A stretch of 64,000 nucleotides of DNA from Marinobacter sp. BGYM27 (GCA_025153445.1 JANZNS010000003.1:372001-436000), one strand, 5' to 3'. Positions 17,038 through 26,608 are shown, counted from the first letter of the stretch. Program-made: numbers and translations. The notes: a model not told the origin generated them from the letters alone.

Positions 17038-19149
17038 TCACGCACCGGCCGTCCGGATTGCCTCGGGGCGCGCCGATTCTTTCCAGCCAGCCATGCCCTC
17101 GGCTTCTGCCACCGTATTGGCCGTGCGCTCAAATGTCAGCGCGATGCGTTCGAACATCCCTTCAGCAATAAGCGTTTGGTGATCAGCCTCCACATCGGCA
17201 TGAGCTGCACGAATAGCGCGCAGCAACTGGGCGCTCACCACCCGGAAATCCGTGTTTACGCCACCTTTTGAGGACATCAGGTAACTGTCAGCCAGCGCAA
17301 CCTGCCACTGGTTCAGCAACACGTTGACGGCAGGCGTGCGGTGTTTTTGCAGTAGCCGCCGCAGACGCATGGACACATGCCCGAGGTTGAGGCCGGTAAA
17401 ACCGAGATCGGTCATGTATCGGTGCGGACTGCCGGTTTCCTGATCATAGTTGGCAAGCCTCAGCAAACGGTCTCCCATGCGACCGTTAAACCAGTCCTCC
17501 GGCCTGGCGTGGTGATCAATGTTCGTCAGGTCCTTCGCTGTTGAGATCAGTAAACGCCGCTGCATCCGCTTGCCATCAGGCGGTGTGATCAGTTTGAAGA
17601 TCCAGTAAAGCAGACTCATGCCAACGAACAGCCCCAGCGCAATACTGACCGCCGTGTCAGCATGGAATTCCATATGATTGGTGGGCTGGGTAATCACGGT
17701 AAACGGTACGCAAAAGCCAAGTCCGTAAGGCAAGGTCGCGCGGTTAGGCAGGGTGAGCAGGCCTACAAAATAGGGGCCTGCGAGCACCAACACCAGCATC
17801 TCGAAATCGCCACTGGTCTGGGACAGCAGGAAAACACCAAAGAACAGGGCCGCAGGAATGGCTGCGATCGCACCCAGCATCAATCGCCGCAACACGACCA
17901 TCAGCGTAACCGGTGAGAAGCGGGCAAACATGATCGAATAGACCACCGGCAGTATCATCAGCATGATCGCTGCGGGGCTGGCCGATAGCACCCAAAGGAT
18001 AGCGCCCATCATGAAAACAACGGCGGTACGAAAACCGTTGACGATGCCGATAAGCGGGTCCCGATGGGTCTCCAGCTTGGGCGCTTTGAGCAGTGTTCGA
18101 TCCCGGTTTTCGAGCGCGTTATATGCCCGTAAGGCGATGACGAGATCAGCCACCAGTTCCAGCGATGTCTGGGTCAGACGACTGACGATTGCAGGCTCAT
18201 CAACATACTCCGAGCGCAGGCTCAGCAGGGTTCGACGCAGGGTCTGAGCCAGTTTGTAGCTTTCCTCGTAGCTGTTCGCTTCGGCGATGCGATGGAAGTA
18301 AAGGCGCATTTCACCGAGCAGTTCGTTAAATGCCGGCGTCACCAGCTCCGCATGATTGCGCTGGAAGCGCCCCAGAATCTGTATCACCGCGAGTAACGAC
18401 ATGATCTTGTTACACAGCAAGTTTGCCGCACGCCCCCTGCCCGGTCCCTCGGTGCCTTCATAAACAACGGCACTGGAATCGTCATTGAGCGCGATAAGGG
18501 ACTCAAGAATGACATCTGCCAGCTGATGGCGATCGTCCCTTGCGCTGTCCGGATCCAGCTGCAATCGCAGATAATCCAGCGTCTTGTTGATCACACTGCG
18601 TGCATGGTCTCGCAGTACATCTTTGACCTTTAGTGGCCACAGCAGCCGGCTCACCAGCAGCGCGCACAAAGCGCCCACTGCGATTTCGCTTATCCGCGCC
18701 TGGGCGATCTCGAAAATAGCCGGGCTATCGACAGTTCTCGCATCGGCCATAACCAGCACGACAATCAGGCCAGCGCTCATACCCGCCATCGCGAAGGCAT
18801 ATATAAAATTGGTGTTGTGGACCGTTGAGGATGCAGCCGAATTCAGTCCGATCCAGGTGGTCAAACAGATCAGGGCTGCGACCGGATAAGGCATCAGAAA
18901 TGCGAGGATCAGAATCCCGACACCGGCGCCGACGATCGAGCCGAATATCTGGCAAAGCGCCTTCTCGATGACCAGGCCGCTCTGAGGGCGAATCTGGAGA
19001 AATACCGCAGAAACCAGCGCCCAGTAGGGACGATCCAACTGAAGATACATCGACACGTAAAGCGCCAATGCCATGGAGATCACGCCTTTGATGGCATAGA
19101 TCACCGACCTGCGGTCCGGCGTCAGGAGTTGGGCGAGTAGCGGGTGCAC
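17038..19149 (-). CDS. FUSC-family inner-membrane efflux protein (AaeB-like)
   Basis: 703 aa, GTG start (GGAG upstream). Architecture: N-terminal block of about six helices (residues 10-165), a cytoplasmic domain (about 170-355), a second membrane block (about 370-520) and a cytosolic tail. Motifs RPYWALVSAVFLQIRPQSG and VGALCALLVSRLLWP are typical of FUSC/AaeB aromatic-acid exporters. It is the last gene of a DUF1656-HlyD-FUSC operon, the same order as aaeXAB. Substrates could be aromatic carboxylates or similar weak acids; no LysR regulator is adjacent. Confidence 0.9.
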   Translation of the reverse strand: MHPLLAQLLTPDRRSVIYAIKGVISMALALYVSMYLQLDRPYWALVSAVFLQIRPQSGLVIEKALCQIFGSIVGAGVGILILAFLMPYPVAALICLTTWIGLNSAASSTVHNTNFIYAFAMAGMSAGLIVVLVMADARTVDSPAIFEIAQARISEIAVGALCALLVSRLLWPLKVKDVLRDHARSVINKTLDYLRLQLDPDSARDDRHQLADVILESLIALNDDSSAVVYEGTEGPGRGRAANLLCNKIMSLLAVIQILGRFQRNHAELVTPAFNELLGEMRLYFHRIAEANSYEESYKLAQTLRRTLLSLRSEYVDEPAIVSRLTQTSLELVADLVIALRAYNALENRDRTLLKAPKLETHRDPLIGIVNGFRTAVVFMMGAILWVLSASPAAIMLMILPVVYSIMFARFSPVTLMVVLRRLMLGAIAAIPAALFFGVFLLSQTSGDFEMLVLVLAGPYFVGLLTLPNRATLPYGLGFCVPFTVITQPTNHMEFHADTAVSIALGLFVGMSLLYWIFKLITPPDGKRMQRRLLISTAKDLTNIDHHARPEDWFNGRMGDRLLRLANYDQETGSPHRYMTDLGFTGLNLGHVSMRLRRLLQKHRTPAVNVLLNQWQVALADSYLMSSKGGVNTDFRVVSAQLLRAIRAAHADVEADHQTLIAEGMFERIALTFERTANTVAEAEGMAGWKESARPEAIRTAGA

Positions 19150-19167
19150 TGGCGTCAGCTCCGCCGG

Positions 19168-20028
19168 TTATCGGGGTTCGAGATCGATTGAGACCGTCAT
19201 ACCGGCACTGATGTGAATTCCCTCCGGCAGCGGTTCCAGTTTGATATCAACGGGAATGCGCTGCGCAAGGCGCACCCAGTTAAACGCCTGCTGCACCTGG
19301 GGAAGCTGCTGGCTGTTGCTGGTGTTATTGGTGTCAGCGATGCCTTTGGCGATACTGACCACCTCGCCATCCAGCTTGTGGCCACCTCCCATCAGGGTTA
19401 TTCGCGCCTTCTGGCCCACCTGGACACGCTGCAACTTGGTTTCTTCAAAATAGCCGGTGACGTATAACGAATCGCTTTTGATAACCGACATCACGGTATT
19501 TCCGCGGCTCACATAATTGCCTTCACGCAGGGTGAGGTTGCTGATTGTGCCGTCTTCAGGCGCGATCACGCGGGTACGTTCCATATCCAGCCGGGCACTG
19601 TTCAGCTCAGCTTTCGCCACGTCGTAGGCTGCCTTTGCCGAGGCGGTGTGGATGCGATAGGTTTCCAGATCCTCTTCGCTGATAGCACTGCGGCCGGTCA
19701 GCTTCTCGCGGCGCTGATACTGGTGCCGGGCCAACTCCCAGGCGATGCGCTTTTGCTCCGCCAGCGCCTCGGTTTCCTCGATTCTGGCCTGATAGCGCGC
19801 GGCATCGATTTCAAACAGGAGATCTCCCTTGGCCACCTGCTGATTATTTGCCAGGGGCATCTGCGTCACCCAGCCCGATACATCCGGCGCGATGGTGATA
19901 ATGTCCGCCCGCACCCGGCCATCCCGGGTCCAGGGCGAATACATATAATGATTCCACGCCCAGTGCCCCGCCACCACAGCAACGACAACCACCAATAATG
20001 TCACGCCTATACGAAGCACCTTATTCAT
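19168..20028 (-). CDS. HlyD-family periplasmic adaptor (AaeA/EmrA-like)
   Basis: 286 aa, ATG with GGAG. One N-terminal membrane helix (5-24), then SPWTRDGRVRADIITIAPDV, the beta-barrel/lipoyl start typical of the family. A helical hairpin follows (about 90-150), then lipoyl closing (APEDGTISNLTLREGNYVS) and a C-terminal barrel. It links the FUSC pump to the outer membrane. It is 9 bp downstream of the DUF1656 gene and 18 bp upstream of the FUSC gene. Confidence 0.9.
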   Translation of the reverse strand: MNKVLRIGVTLLVVVVAVVAGHWAWNHYMYSPWTRDGRVRADIITIAPDVSGWVTQMPLANNQQVAKGDLLFEIDAARYQARIEETEALAEQKRIAWELARHQYQRREKLTGRSAISEEDLETYRIHTASAKAAYDVAKAELNSARLDMERTRVIAPEDGTISNLTLREGNYVSRGNTVMSVIKSDSLYVTGYFEETKLQRVQVGQKARITLMGGGHKLDGEVVSIAKGIADTNNTSNSQQLPQVQQAFNWVRLAQRIPVDIKLEPLPEGIHISAGMTVSIDLEPR

Positions 20029-20037
20029 AACTCCGTT

Positions 20038-20238
20038 TCAACTCCCGAAAAAATAAATGATGAGCGCGAGATAGCACACATAAAGCCCCACATCGAACCA
20101 GGCTTCCTTCCAGATATACCGCCGCCAGTCCAGGTGGTGTAGTGCCAGCCGGGTGACGGACGCCAGCACAAACGCCATTGGTATCATGACCACCAATGGA
20201 CTGAACAACATGCCGCCAAATCCCAGTTCGTGAAGCAT
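20038..20238 (-). CDS. DUF1656 small membrane protein (AaeX-like)
   Basis: 66 aa, ATG with AAGG. Two hydrophobic helices (FSPLVVMIPMAFVLASVTRL; WFDVGLYVCYLALIIYFFG) separated by the LHHLDWRRYIWKEAW segment characteristic of DUF1656. These peptides head FUSC/HlyD efflux operons. The exact role is unknown; they may be a small pump subunit. The gene is 78 bp downstream of the outer-membrane barrel gene on the same strand. Confidence 0.88.
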   Translation of the reverse strand: MLHELGFGGMLFSPLVVMIPMAFVLASVTRLALHHLDWRRYIWKEAWFDVGLYVCYLALIIYFFGS

Positions 20239-20316
20239 CAGTGCCTTGTCATCGTCATAGGGTTTATTTCCAGCGAAAACACCCTGAAGGAATCGATCGC
20301 ATAACCTGCGAATTAT

Positions 20317-21453
20317 TCAGAAGCGCTCGCCAATCTGGATAAAGACAACGGCATCGCTGTCGCCGGTGTAAGCGACGTCCAGTCCGAGATTGAGCGGTTT
20401 ATCCGGCGTTGTCTGCCAGCGAATACCCCCGCCGATACTGAACGCCGTCTCACCCGACAGTATGCGGTCAGCCTTGTCACTGACCCAGCCATAGTCGTAA
20501 AAACCAACAACCGACCAGCGGGCCCTGAATTGATAGCGCGATTCGATGCTGAGCTTCAGGGCACCGTCGTCCATATAACGCCCCCGATCGTAGCCACGAA
20601 CGCCCGGAGACGCGAGCATGAAAAACGGGATATCGCCTGCACCGGTTTCGTAATAGGCATTGCTGGCAACTACCAGCTTTGGCGACACCGGAAAATAATT
20701 ACTCAGGTACGCCGTAGTCTTGCTGAAACTGAAATCACTTCCCAGATCGTCCCCATAATAAAAGGAGCTGATACCAAAGTCCGCACCCCGGGTGGGGTAG
20801 TAATTGTTATCGCGGGAATCGTAGGTCAGGGTCAGCCCCAGCCCCGATATCAGAATATTCTTGCCAACGGCTGGCAGAGTCGGCACCAGCGAGCTGAAGT
20901 CGAGCGTTACATCGCCCTGACCATAAACGTAAGCGGGCCCCAAAAACCAGTGTTCCGTGCCCGGCAAACGCCACTGCGCGCGGGCAAACCCAACATCAGC
21001 ATCGAGACTGTAGCCAACGGGGTTGCTGGCCAACAGCCCTCCTCCACCGGAACCGAAGTACTTCAGTTGCAACGAGCCCTTCCCCGCTGCCGCCATGAGC
21101 CGCAAACTGTCATCGTAAAGGTAAGTCTTGTGGAACAGGCCCGCGAACCAGCTGTCGGTGTCTGTATACATCAGACCCAGGCCCGTGGTGGCATTGGGCG
21201 AATCATCACTGTTGCCCCGCGCCGGGTGGAGATAAAGAACGGCCAGCTGCAGGCCGGTACCCAGAGTCGGATTTGAAATAGGTATGGGCGCCACCACCCA
21301 GTTACCTTTGTCGATATTGGGTGCCAGCTGACTGCTCTCTGTTGAATCCACAAATGCGTCAGGCTCATCAATTGCGTTTGCACTGAATGCCAATGACAGC
21401 AGTCCAACGGTGAGTAAAATGCTATAGCGTGTCATGTGGATCAACATACCCAT
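20317..21453 (-). CDS. BamA/TamA-like outer-membrane barrel lacking POTRA domains
   Basis: 378 aa; a signal peptide begins at the internal Met at 21435 (MTRYSILLTVGLLSLAFSAN), and either start is possible because neither has a strong ribosome site. After a 30-residue spacer come alternating beta strands of a barrel, including GNWVVAPIPISNPTLGTGLQ, LTLTYDSRDNNYYPTRGADF (the bacterial surface-antigen motif) and a C-terminal Phe (IQIGERF). No POTRA repeats are present, so it is barrel-only, unlike BamA itself. It starts 12 bp after the lipoprotein-barrel gene at 21466 and is likely cotranscribed. A paralogue lies at 29490-30566. Confidence 0.8.
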   Translation of the reverse strand: MGMLIHMTRYSILLTVGLLSLAFSANAIDEPDAFVDSTESSQLAPNIDKGNWVVAPIPISNPTLGTGLQLAVLYLHPARGNSDDSPNATTGLGLMYTDTDSWFAGLFHKTYLYDDSLRLMAAAGKGSLQLKYFGSGGGGLLASNPVGYSLDADVGFARAQWRLPGTEHWFLGPAYVYGQGDVTLDFSSLVPTLPAVGKNILISGLGLTLTYDSRDNNYYPTRGADFGISSFYYGDDLGSDFSFSKTTAYLSNYFPVSPKLVVASNAYYETGAGDIPFFMLASPGVRGYDRGRYMDDGALKLSIESRYQFRARWSVVGFYDYGWVSDKADRILSGETAFSIGGGIRWQTTPDKPLNLGLDVAYTGDSDAVVFIQIGERF

Positions 21454-21465
21454 TGAACAGCGACA

Positions 21466-22968
21466 TCAGAACCGAACAACCAGTGACGAAATGAAGGACT
21501 CCCGAGTGCCGATAAAGCCGTTGTACTCAGCAGTCCATGACAGTCGGGGGCTGACATCCCAGTTGAAACCGGTAACCAGAGCCCAGCGGTCTTTATTACG
21601 TTGCTTGATGCGATATTCCAGCTGAATATCTGTTTTGGGCACGATGAGCGTTCCATTCACCGTATTTCGGCTATCCAGATAGTTTCCGCCTGCAAACAGC
21701 GAGAGACGCCCCAAGCGATTCAACTGGAAAGCATGGCCACCCCGAGGCGTTACGGTGAACGAGCGTCCATTCGCGACGGCATTATTGGGCTCCGAATAGG
21801 TAATGTTGATAGGCAACGCTACAAACCAGTCGTGCCAGCCACCGGCAAGTACCGTGCCTGCCCCGTAGGTAATCGGACTGACGCCGGTACGGATGGGCAG
21901 CGTCACGTTGCGACCTTCCAGAACCAGACAGCTAACAGGCTTGATCACTTTGCTGCAGTCCTTTCCCGCCTGGCTAAGCAGCTTGTCGCCGTCCACCAGC
22001 ACATTCATCTGAATGTCACCATCGACCTGCCCGAACATGGCGAACACATTCATGAAGGGAAACAGCCAGGCATCCACCTTGATCTGCGTGGTCCGCAGCT
22101 CCGTGGCCGTGTCATTAAATGCGACGAATTCGTAGGGTTTGGGCTCGGTGCCGTTGAAGCCGACCATCAAGTCGGTAAGCGTCATTTCCTGATCAACATC
22201 CGCGATGGTGATACCGATTCCGTACGGGTTCGGCAGATTGAATCCTAAATCCACGACGTCCTGAGCCAGAAAAGGCAAACGATGGGGCCACTTTCGCGGT
22301 GCTGCCTCGGTTTGCCTGCTGGGGGAACTGGCCCCCAGAGTGGGGAAGCTGATCGTCGCCAGCCCCGTATCCGTCAGTTCCTGATTTACATTCAGGTGCG
22401 TTATGCCGACCCCTGCAACAGCTGTAGCACCGGATTCGCTTCGAGCGAGCACTTCGAGATCACCGTCTGCCAGGATATAGGCACTGCTGGCGTCACCCAG
22501 AGCGCCGCCAAGGCTGGGTTGAAATACCCAGCGGCCCCGCTGCAACTGGTCCAGCATATCCTCAGTCTTGACGATCGCCAGGTATTCGGCTTCAACTGAA
22601 CCCAGTCCGACACCGACATTCAGGCTGGTGCCGTCGAGATAGGTTCGGGTGCGGCGTTGCTGATCATAAAGCACACATGCGCTTGAAGCGCTTCCGAGGG
22701 CGGCCACCATCAAAGTGGTGGCGTTGCACACCATATAGCCAGGCGCAGCCGCCAGCTCTTTGGCAATGGCGGCATCTTCTTCAATAAACCGCTGCAACGA
22801 CTCCTGGGCCGCGATATCAAGCTCATCCCGCACTCTGTCCCGGTCCTCCACCGGAACAGAACTGCAGCCGGAAGCCAGACCAGCAATACAAGCTGCCGCC
22901 CCCCAATACCTGAGGTCGCTGATAGCACGCCGCCAACTTGAGCCCATCATGTCCACGCCAGCCATCAC
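21466..22968 (-). CDS. Lipoprotein with SYLF-like N-terminus and beta-rich C-terminal half
   Basis: 500 aa. Lipobox LASGC at Cys35. Residues about 45-200 show a pattern like SYLF (YSC84) lipid-binding domains: GYMVCNATTLMVAALGSASS, a YLAIVKTEDMLDQL strand-helix, then WVFQPSLGGALGDASSAYIL. From about 230 the protein is strand-rich: DLGFNLPNPYGIGITIADV, KVDAWLFPFMNVFAMFGQVD, and a terminal series ending in ISSLVVRF with the C-terminal aromatic seen in barrels. I read this as a lipid-binding lipoprotein fused to an outer-membrane barrel; the SYLF assignment is tentative. It forms an operon with the BamA-like barrel downstream. Confidence 0.6.
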   Translation of the reverse strand: MMAGVDMMGSSWRRAISDLRYWGAAACIAGLASGCSSVPVEDRDRVRDELDIAAQESLQRFIEEDAAIAKELAAAPGYMVCNATTLMVAALGSASSACVLYDQQRRTRTYLDGTSLNVGVGLGSVEAEYLAIVKTEDMLDQLQRGRWVFQPSLGGALGDASSAYILADGDLEVLARSESGATAVAGVGITHLNVNQELTDTGLATISFPTLGASSPSRQTEAAPRKWPHRLPFLAQDVVDLGFNLPNPYGIGITIADVDQEMTLTDLMVGFNGTEPKPYEFVAFNDTATELRTTQIKVDAWLFPFMNVFAMFGQVDGDIQMNVLVDGDKLLSQAGKDCSKVIKPVSCLVLEGRNVTLPIRTGVSPITYGAGTVLAGGWHDWFVALPINITYSEPNNAVANGRSFTVTPRGGHAFQLNRLGRLSLFAGGNYLDSRNTVNGTLIVPKTDIQLEYRIKQRNKDRWALVTGFNWDVSPRLSWTAEYNGFIGTRESFISSLVVRF

Positions 22969-23050
22969 TCCCCGCCGAATTCCTTTTAATACAAAACACT
23001 ATAGTTGAATTCCGGACGGTTGCCGGGAGGAATAAGATGCCCGGCGATAC

Positions 23051-23710
23051 TTACCAGGCCGGCAGGCGCCAGCCAAATTCGATACGCCATAGATCGAAGT
23101 CGGGACTGGAGCCCAGACCGTCGCCCACCAGTTCGTAGTGGTCAAAGCCACCGGAAACAAATAACTGCTCACCGATGTCGTAACGCAGGCCCACGCCCAT
23201 GCCGTAGGTAAAGAAGGTGTCGTCATAGGTCTCGTAATACCGGGAGCAGATATAGCCGTACCAGGGGTCCCACCAACAGACGCCTGACGGTACATCGTCG
23301 GACACGATATTCGAATCAATATATGTCCACCCGAGCCCGCCACGCACATAAGGGGTCAGCGGGCCGGGAAGGAAATTCCAGGCGCCATATAGATGACCGT
23401 TAAACACGTCCAGTTCCGAGTCGATCGTTTCCTGGCCACCCCCTTCAACATTGATGGTCGCCTTATAGTCGGGATAGAAAAACGACAGGTCTGCCCCGAA
23501 CTGCAGGTGCTCATTAACATGATAGGAACCGCCAAATGCCATCCCAACTGCAGAATCGATATCGACGCTCGATCCGTTGCTGCCGTTGCTCTTCTCACTG
23601 AAGTTGCCCAACATCTGAATGGACATGTCCCAGCGCTCCGCCCTTTTGGCCTGAACAGCCATTGAACACACAACACCCAGGATCAGAATCACCAGAGTAC
23701 AGAATTTCAC
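23051..23710 (-). CDS. OmpW/OmpA-like eight-strand outer-membrane barrel protein
   Basis: 219 aa. Signal peptide (to about AVQA, residue 21). Strand pairs typical of small barrels: GMAFGGSYHVNEHLQFGADL, LYGAWNFLPGPLTPYVRGGL, GMGVGLRYDIGEQLFVSGGF, and the C-terminal WRIEFGW. The PLTPYVRGGLGW motif is common in opacity/OmpW-type proteins. Ligand and function are unknown. An unusual Cys/Trp/Tyr-rich extracellular loop (CWWDPWYGYICSRYYETYDD) could hold a disulfide. It stands between the membrane protein at 23846 and the SYLF-like gene, all on the minus strand. Confidence 0.75.
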   Translation of the reverse strand: MKFCTLVILILGVVCSMAVQAKRAERWDMSIQMLGNFSEKSNGSNGSSVDIDSAVGMAFGGSYHVNEHLQFGADLSFFYPDYKATINVEGGGQETIDSELDVFNGHLYGAWNFLPGPLTPYVRGGLGWTYIDSNIVSDDVPSGVCWWDPWYGYICSRYYETYDDTFFTYGMGVGLRYDIGEQLFVSGGFDHYELVGDGLGSSPDFDLWRIEFGWRLPAW

Positions 23711-23764
23711 GATCCACTCTCCTTCTGATTAAGCCAACAGCGCAAGAGCGCCCAGGCACCTTTA

Positions 23765-23778
23765 ACTATTAAAATAGT
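23765..23778. repeat. Short AT-rich palindrome upstream of the barrel gene
   Basis: ACTATT-AA-AATAGT is a perfect inverted repeat 55 bp upstream of the start of the outer-membrane protein gene at 23710 and 68 bp downstream of the membrane protein gene at 23846. It is placed as an operator or promoter-proximal element. No known consensus was matched. Confidence 0.25.
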
Positions 23779-23845
23779 GAACCTGGCGGAGAATGGAAAT
23801 GTGTGATGACAGCCGCGTACGACACAGCACCGGATTGGCGCCGGT

Positions 23846-24289
23846 TCACCAGACCGCAAGCAAGGCGCCAACCCCCAGTACAGCGCTGCCACCCACCTCG
23901 GCGACAATCAACAGCACCATAAAGATCACCATCAGTACCGGAGGCAATGTCCTGCGCCCCACCCTGTGCGGTTTGCGCAGCTGATTACTGGTGTCTTTCA
24001 GCACCCCGTGCACCACATAACTGGCAATTGCGAACGCGAAAAAAGACAGCGCCGAAGCTGCAGCCGCTGTATTAAGCCATTGGGGAAACACACTGTAAGT
24101 TGCAAACCACCCGAGCAACATGGCTGCAAAGCTGTACATCAGGGAGCTGCGATGCGCGACATCGACATAGCGTGGTGCGACCGCTCTGGGGCTCGCTGCC
24201 ATGCAGGCATATTTCCAGATACCGGTGAGCAAACCGGTCATAAAGAAAATAAAGGCAGCCGTCAGGCACAATTTTTCTGCGATTGTCAT
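23846..24289 (-). CDS. Four-helix inner-membrane protein, unknown function
   Basis: 147 aa with four membrane helices (about 7-25, 50-67, 72-95, 118-145). Conserved-looking polar features: TGIWKYACM after helix 1, RYVDVAHRSSLMYSFAAMLL leading into helix 2 and RKPHRVGRRTLPP before helix 4. His and Arg residues near membrane faces might bind a cofactor or substrate, but I do not recognise the family. It is divergent from rnk across a 371-bp gap. Confidence 0.65.
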   Translation of the reverse strand: MTIAEKLCLTAAFIFFMTGLLTGIWKYACMAASPRAVAPRYVDVAHRSSLMYSFAAMLLGWFATYSVFPQWLNTAAAASALSFFAFAIASYVVHGVLKDTSNQLRKPHRVGRRTLPPVLMVIFMVLLIVAEVGGSAVLGVGALLAVW

Positions 24290-24660
24290 GATACTGTTTC
24301 CATTTATTTTTGATCGAGTCTATCGACAACCGAATTTAAAATCCTGTGTTTACAGGCCTTTCCTGGGCCACCGCCAGCCTCTCCGCAGATAGCAGACCAA
24401 TTTTCTTGATCTTGGGTCGGGCATCAGCTAATGATAGAGCCACTATTCTTCTATCGAGCATCACCGTGTTCAGATCAATGCCCATGCAACTGTCAGATAC
24501 TGCGTCATCGCCAGCCCCAGTGCTCCGGGTGATGCGCTGCTGCTTCGCTCTCTTCCATTCTTCTCGCTGAATCCGCACCTGCATCGTCGGATTCGGCGAT
24601 GACATCGACCCCAGCCCACCAACCAACGAGCAAGCATTCAACGAGAATTGAGAGATCACT

Positions 24661-25059
24661 ATGTCCGACAGACCCGCAATTACCATTACCCAACAGGATC
24701 ACGACCGACTCTGGGTCATGCTCGAAAGGCAAACAGCCGATACTGAAACAACGATTGGGCTTGAAGAAGAGTTGTCCCGCGCCACTCTTGTGCCGGCCGG
24801 AAACTTGCCTGCCAACATCGTAGCCATGAACTCGACTGTCCGGTTTATGAACGAAGACAACCAGCGCGAACATGAACTGAAGCTGGTCTACCCTTCTGAC
24901 GCCAAAGGTGCCGAAGGCTGTGTATCCATTCTCGCACCTGCCGGTTCGGCCCTGCTGGGGCTAAGCGTGGGTGACAGGATCGAATGGCCGGTGAACGGGA
25001 GAAATATGCTGCACCTGAAAATCATTCAGGTGACCGACTCGTCACAGCCTGCCGTGTGA
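24661..25059 (+). CDS. rnk: Regulator of nucleoside diphosphate kinase (Rnk), GreA/GreB C-terminal fold
   Basis: 132 aa, matching Rnk length. The N-terminal helix-turn (ITITQQDHDRLWVMLERQ) is short, and the C-terminal FKBP-like GreA/B domain carries MNSTVRFMNEDNQREHELKL, LKLVYPSDA and the GSALLGLSVGDRIEWP signature. Rnk binds RNA polymerase near the secondary channel but lacks Gre cleavage acidity. GAGAG precedes the ATG. It is followed by a hairpin (25086-25112). It is the only gene in its transcript. Confidence 0.9.
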   Translation: MSDRPAITITQQDHDRLWVMLERQTADTETTIGLEEELSRATLVPAGNLPANIVAMNSTVRFMNEDNQREHELKLVYPSDAKGAEGCVSILAPAGSALLGLSVGDRIEWPVNGRNMLHLKIIQVTDSSQPAV

Positions 25060-25085
25060 ATTTTGTGGCAGGCCGCAAGCAACGC

Positions 25086-25112
25086 GGACACCTCAATTGA
25101 CGTGAGGTGTCC
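25086..25112 (+). terminator. Hairpin downstream of rnk
   Basis: GGACACCTCA (25086-25095) and TGAGGTGTCC (25103-25112) make a perfect 10-bp stem with a 7-nt loop, 26 bp after the rnk stop and in the gap before the convergent efpL gene. There is no T-run, so Rho-independent termination would be inefficient. Confidence 0.45.
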
Positions 25113-25178
25113 TGGCTTGCACCAAAGCCGGTGGGCAGAGAAGCAGCGCCGGCTGTCAACGATGCGTTATCGCTAAAA

Positions 25179-25745
25179 TCAGGCGCGACTCAGAAACCGG
25201 CGTTCATCGACATTGATCTTGATGCGGTCACCGGTGGAGATATGTTCCGGCACCTGCACCACCAGACCGGTCGTCAGGGTTGCCGGCTTGGTTCTGGCGG
25301 TGGCTGAACCACCCTTGAGGGAAGGATCTGTCTCTACGATTTCCAGATCAACCGTGGGGGGCAGCCCAAGCGCTACGGGTGCGTCACTGACCAGAATCAC
25401 TGTCACGCCCTGAGTTTCTTCACTGATGAATAACAGCTCTTCTGCAATGACTTCCCTGTTGAGGCTGTATTGAGTGAAGTCTTCAGTATCCATGAAGACG
25501 TACTCATCACCATCCGCGTAGGAAAACGTAGCAGGACGCCGGGTAAGATCCGCCAGCGTCAACATGTCTGAATCCTTGAAGGTCTGGTCGATTTTATTGT
25601 TCGTCACAACATCGTACATCCGCATGCGGTAGAGACTTCCACCAGCACGACCTTGTGGTACTGAACGCTCGATATCCCTCACGAAGTAGACCCGACCCTC
25701 AAACTCAACTGCCGAGTTCTTCTTGATTTCACTTGCTTTTGGCAT
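25179..25745 (-). CDS. efpL: Elongation factor P-like protein EfpL (YeiP)
   Basis: 188 aa from the ATG at 25745 (GGAG upstream); a frame extension of 39 codons lacks support. Three-domain EF-P fold: KOW-like N-domain with the loop [10 protein letters not shown] carrying Arg33 at the tip where EF-P has a modified Lys, then OB domains ending [16 protein letters not shown]. EfpL/YeiP relieves ribosome stalling at XPP sequences, and the Arg33 loop is the hallmark that separates it from EF-P. It is divergent from the cytochrome b561 gene. Confidence 0.9.
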   Translation of the reverse strand: MPKASEIKKNSAVEFEGRVYFVRDIERSVPQGRAGGSLYRMRMYDVVTNNKIDQTFKDSDMLTLADLTRRPATFSYADGDEYVFMDTEDFTQYSLNREVIAEELLFISEETQGVTVILVSDAPVALGLPPTVDLEIVETDPSLKGGSATARTKPATLTTGLVVQVPEHISTGDRIKINVDERRFLSRA

Positions 25746-26043
25746 CTTCCAAAACTCCAGAATTTTAATCAGACAGAGATCGACCGACACAATGCGATCA
25801 CCGACTACACAACCGCCCTCACGCGATGCTTTCACCGGTATGCTGATATACCACGAAGACACAGTCCAGGCGATAGTGGATCGATAACCGTGTTCGAAAA
25901 CAGCCCGGTTTGAGCATGCCTCAGGCGTCTTGCGAAATAAGGGGAACGTCCTATTCTGGAAATCATCAGAACAGGCAGAATAGTTGGCTGAACAATCCGA
26001 ACCCCGTTTCTAACTTTCATTCATCCCATGCCATGGAGTTCAC

Positions 26044-26574
26044 ATGCACAAGGATACGCCCCAACATTACGGCACCATCAGCCGGCTGTTTCACTGGACC
26101 ACTGCGCTTCTCTTGCTCTGGCAGTTCACCACAGCGTTCGGGCATCTCCTGCTGGATGACACGCCCGTTGGGGATTTCCTATGGAGTAGCCACAAACCTA
26201 CAGGGCTGGTAATTATCGTACTGATCACGATCAGATTAGCCTGGGCATTGTGGACCCATCCCCGCCGCCCAGCCGCGATCAATCAGCTCGCTGCGTATGG
26301 CCACTACGCTCTTTATGCACTGATGCTACTCATACCCGCACTCGCGCTGTTGCGACAGTATGGTTCAGGAAGGAGCTTTACACCTTTCGGGATACCGCTA
26401 ATGCCGGGCTTTGAAGGCGAAGCCATTGAATGGATGACCTTGCCCGCTAACGTGCTGCACAGCTGGCTGGGATGGCTTCTGTTGGCGATGATCGCAGGGC
26501 ACATCATGATGGCCCGGGCGCACCGGCGTAGCGGGGATGTCAACGTACTGGAAAGAATGGCATCAAAACGCTAG
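26044..26574 (+). CDS. Cytochrome b561 family protein
   Basis: 176 aa with four membrane helices. Haem-ligand histidines in expected places: LFHWTTALLLLWQF (helix 1), SSHKPTGLVI (helix 2), VLHSWLGWLLLAMIAGHIMM (helix 4, two His). This is the bacterial CybB/b561 superoxide:ubiquinone oxidoreductase-like family in the inner membrane. GGAG lies eight bases before the ATG. No partner gene is adjacent. Confidence 0.88.
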   Translation: MHKDTPQHYGTISRLFHWTTALLLLWQFTTAFGHLLLDDTPVGDFLWSSHKPTGLVIIVLITIRLAWALWTHPRRPAAINQLAAYGHYALYALMLLIPALALLRQYGSGRSFTPFGIPLMPGFEGEAIEWMTLPANVLHSWLGWLLLAMIAGHIMMARAHRRSGDVNVLERMASKR

Positions 26575-26608
26575 CCCAGAGCGCTACTACCAAACCGACA
26601 TCCGGGCG

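Noticed and set aside
20317-21453. BamA or TamA itself
   Set aside because: Only the barrel motif is present; POTRA domains are absent and the protein is about 380 aa rather than 570-800.
24336-24686. Minus-strand frame of 116 codons upstream of rnk
   Set aside because: Overlaps the rnk start and its ribosome site, with no family features and no ribosome site of its own; probably spurious.
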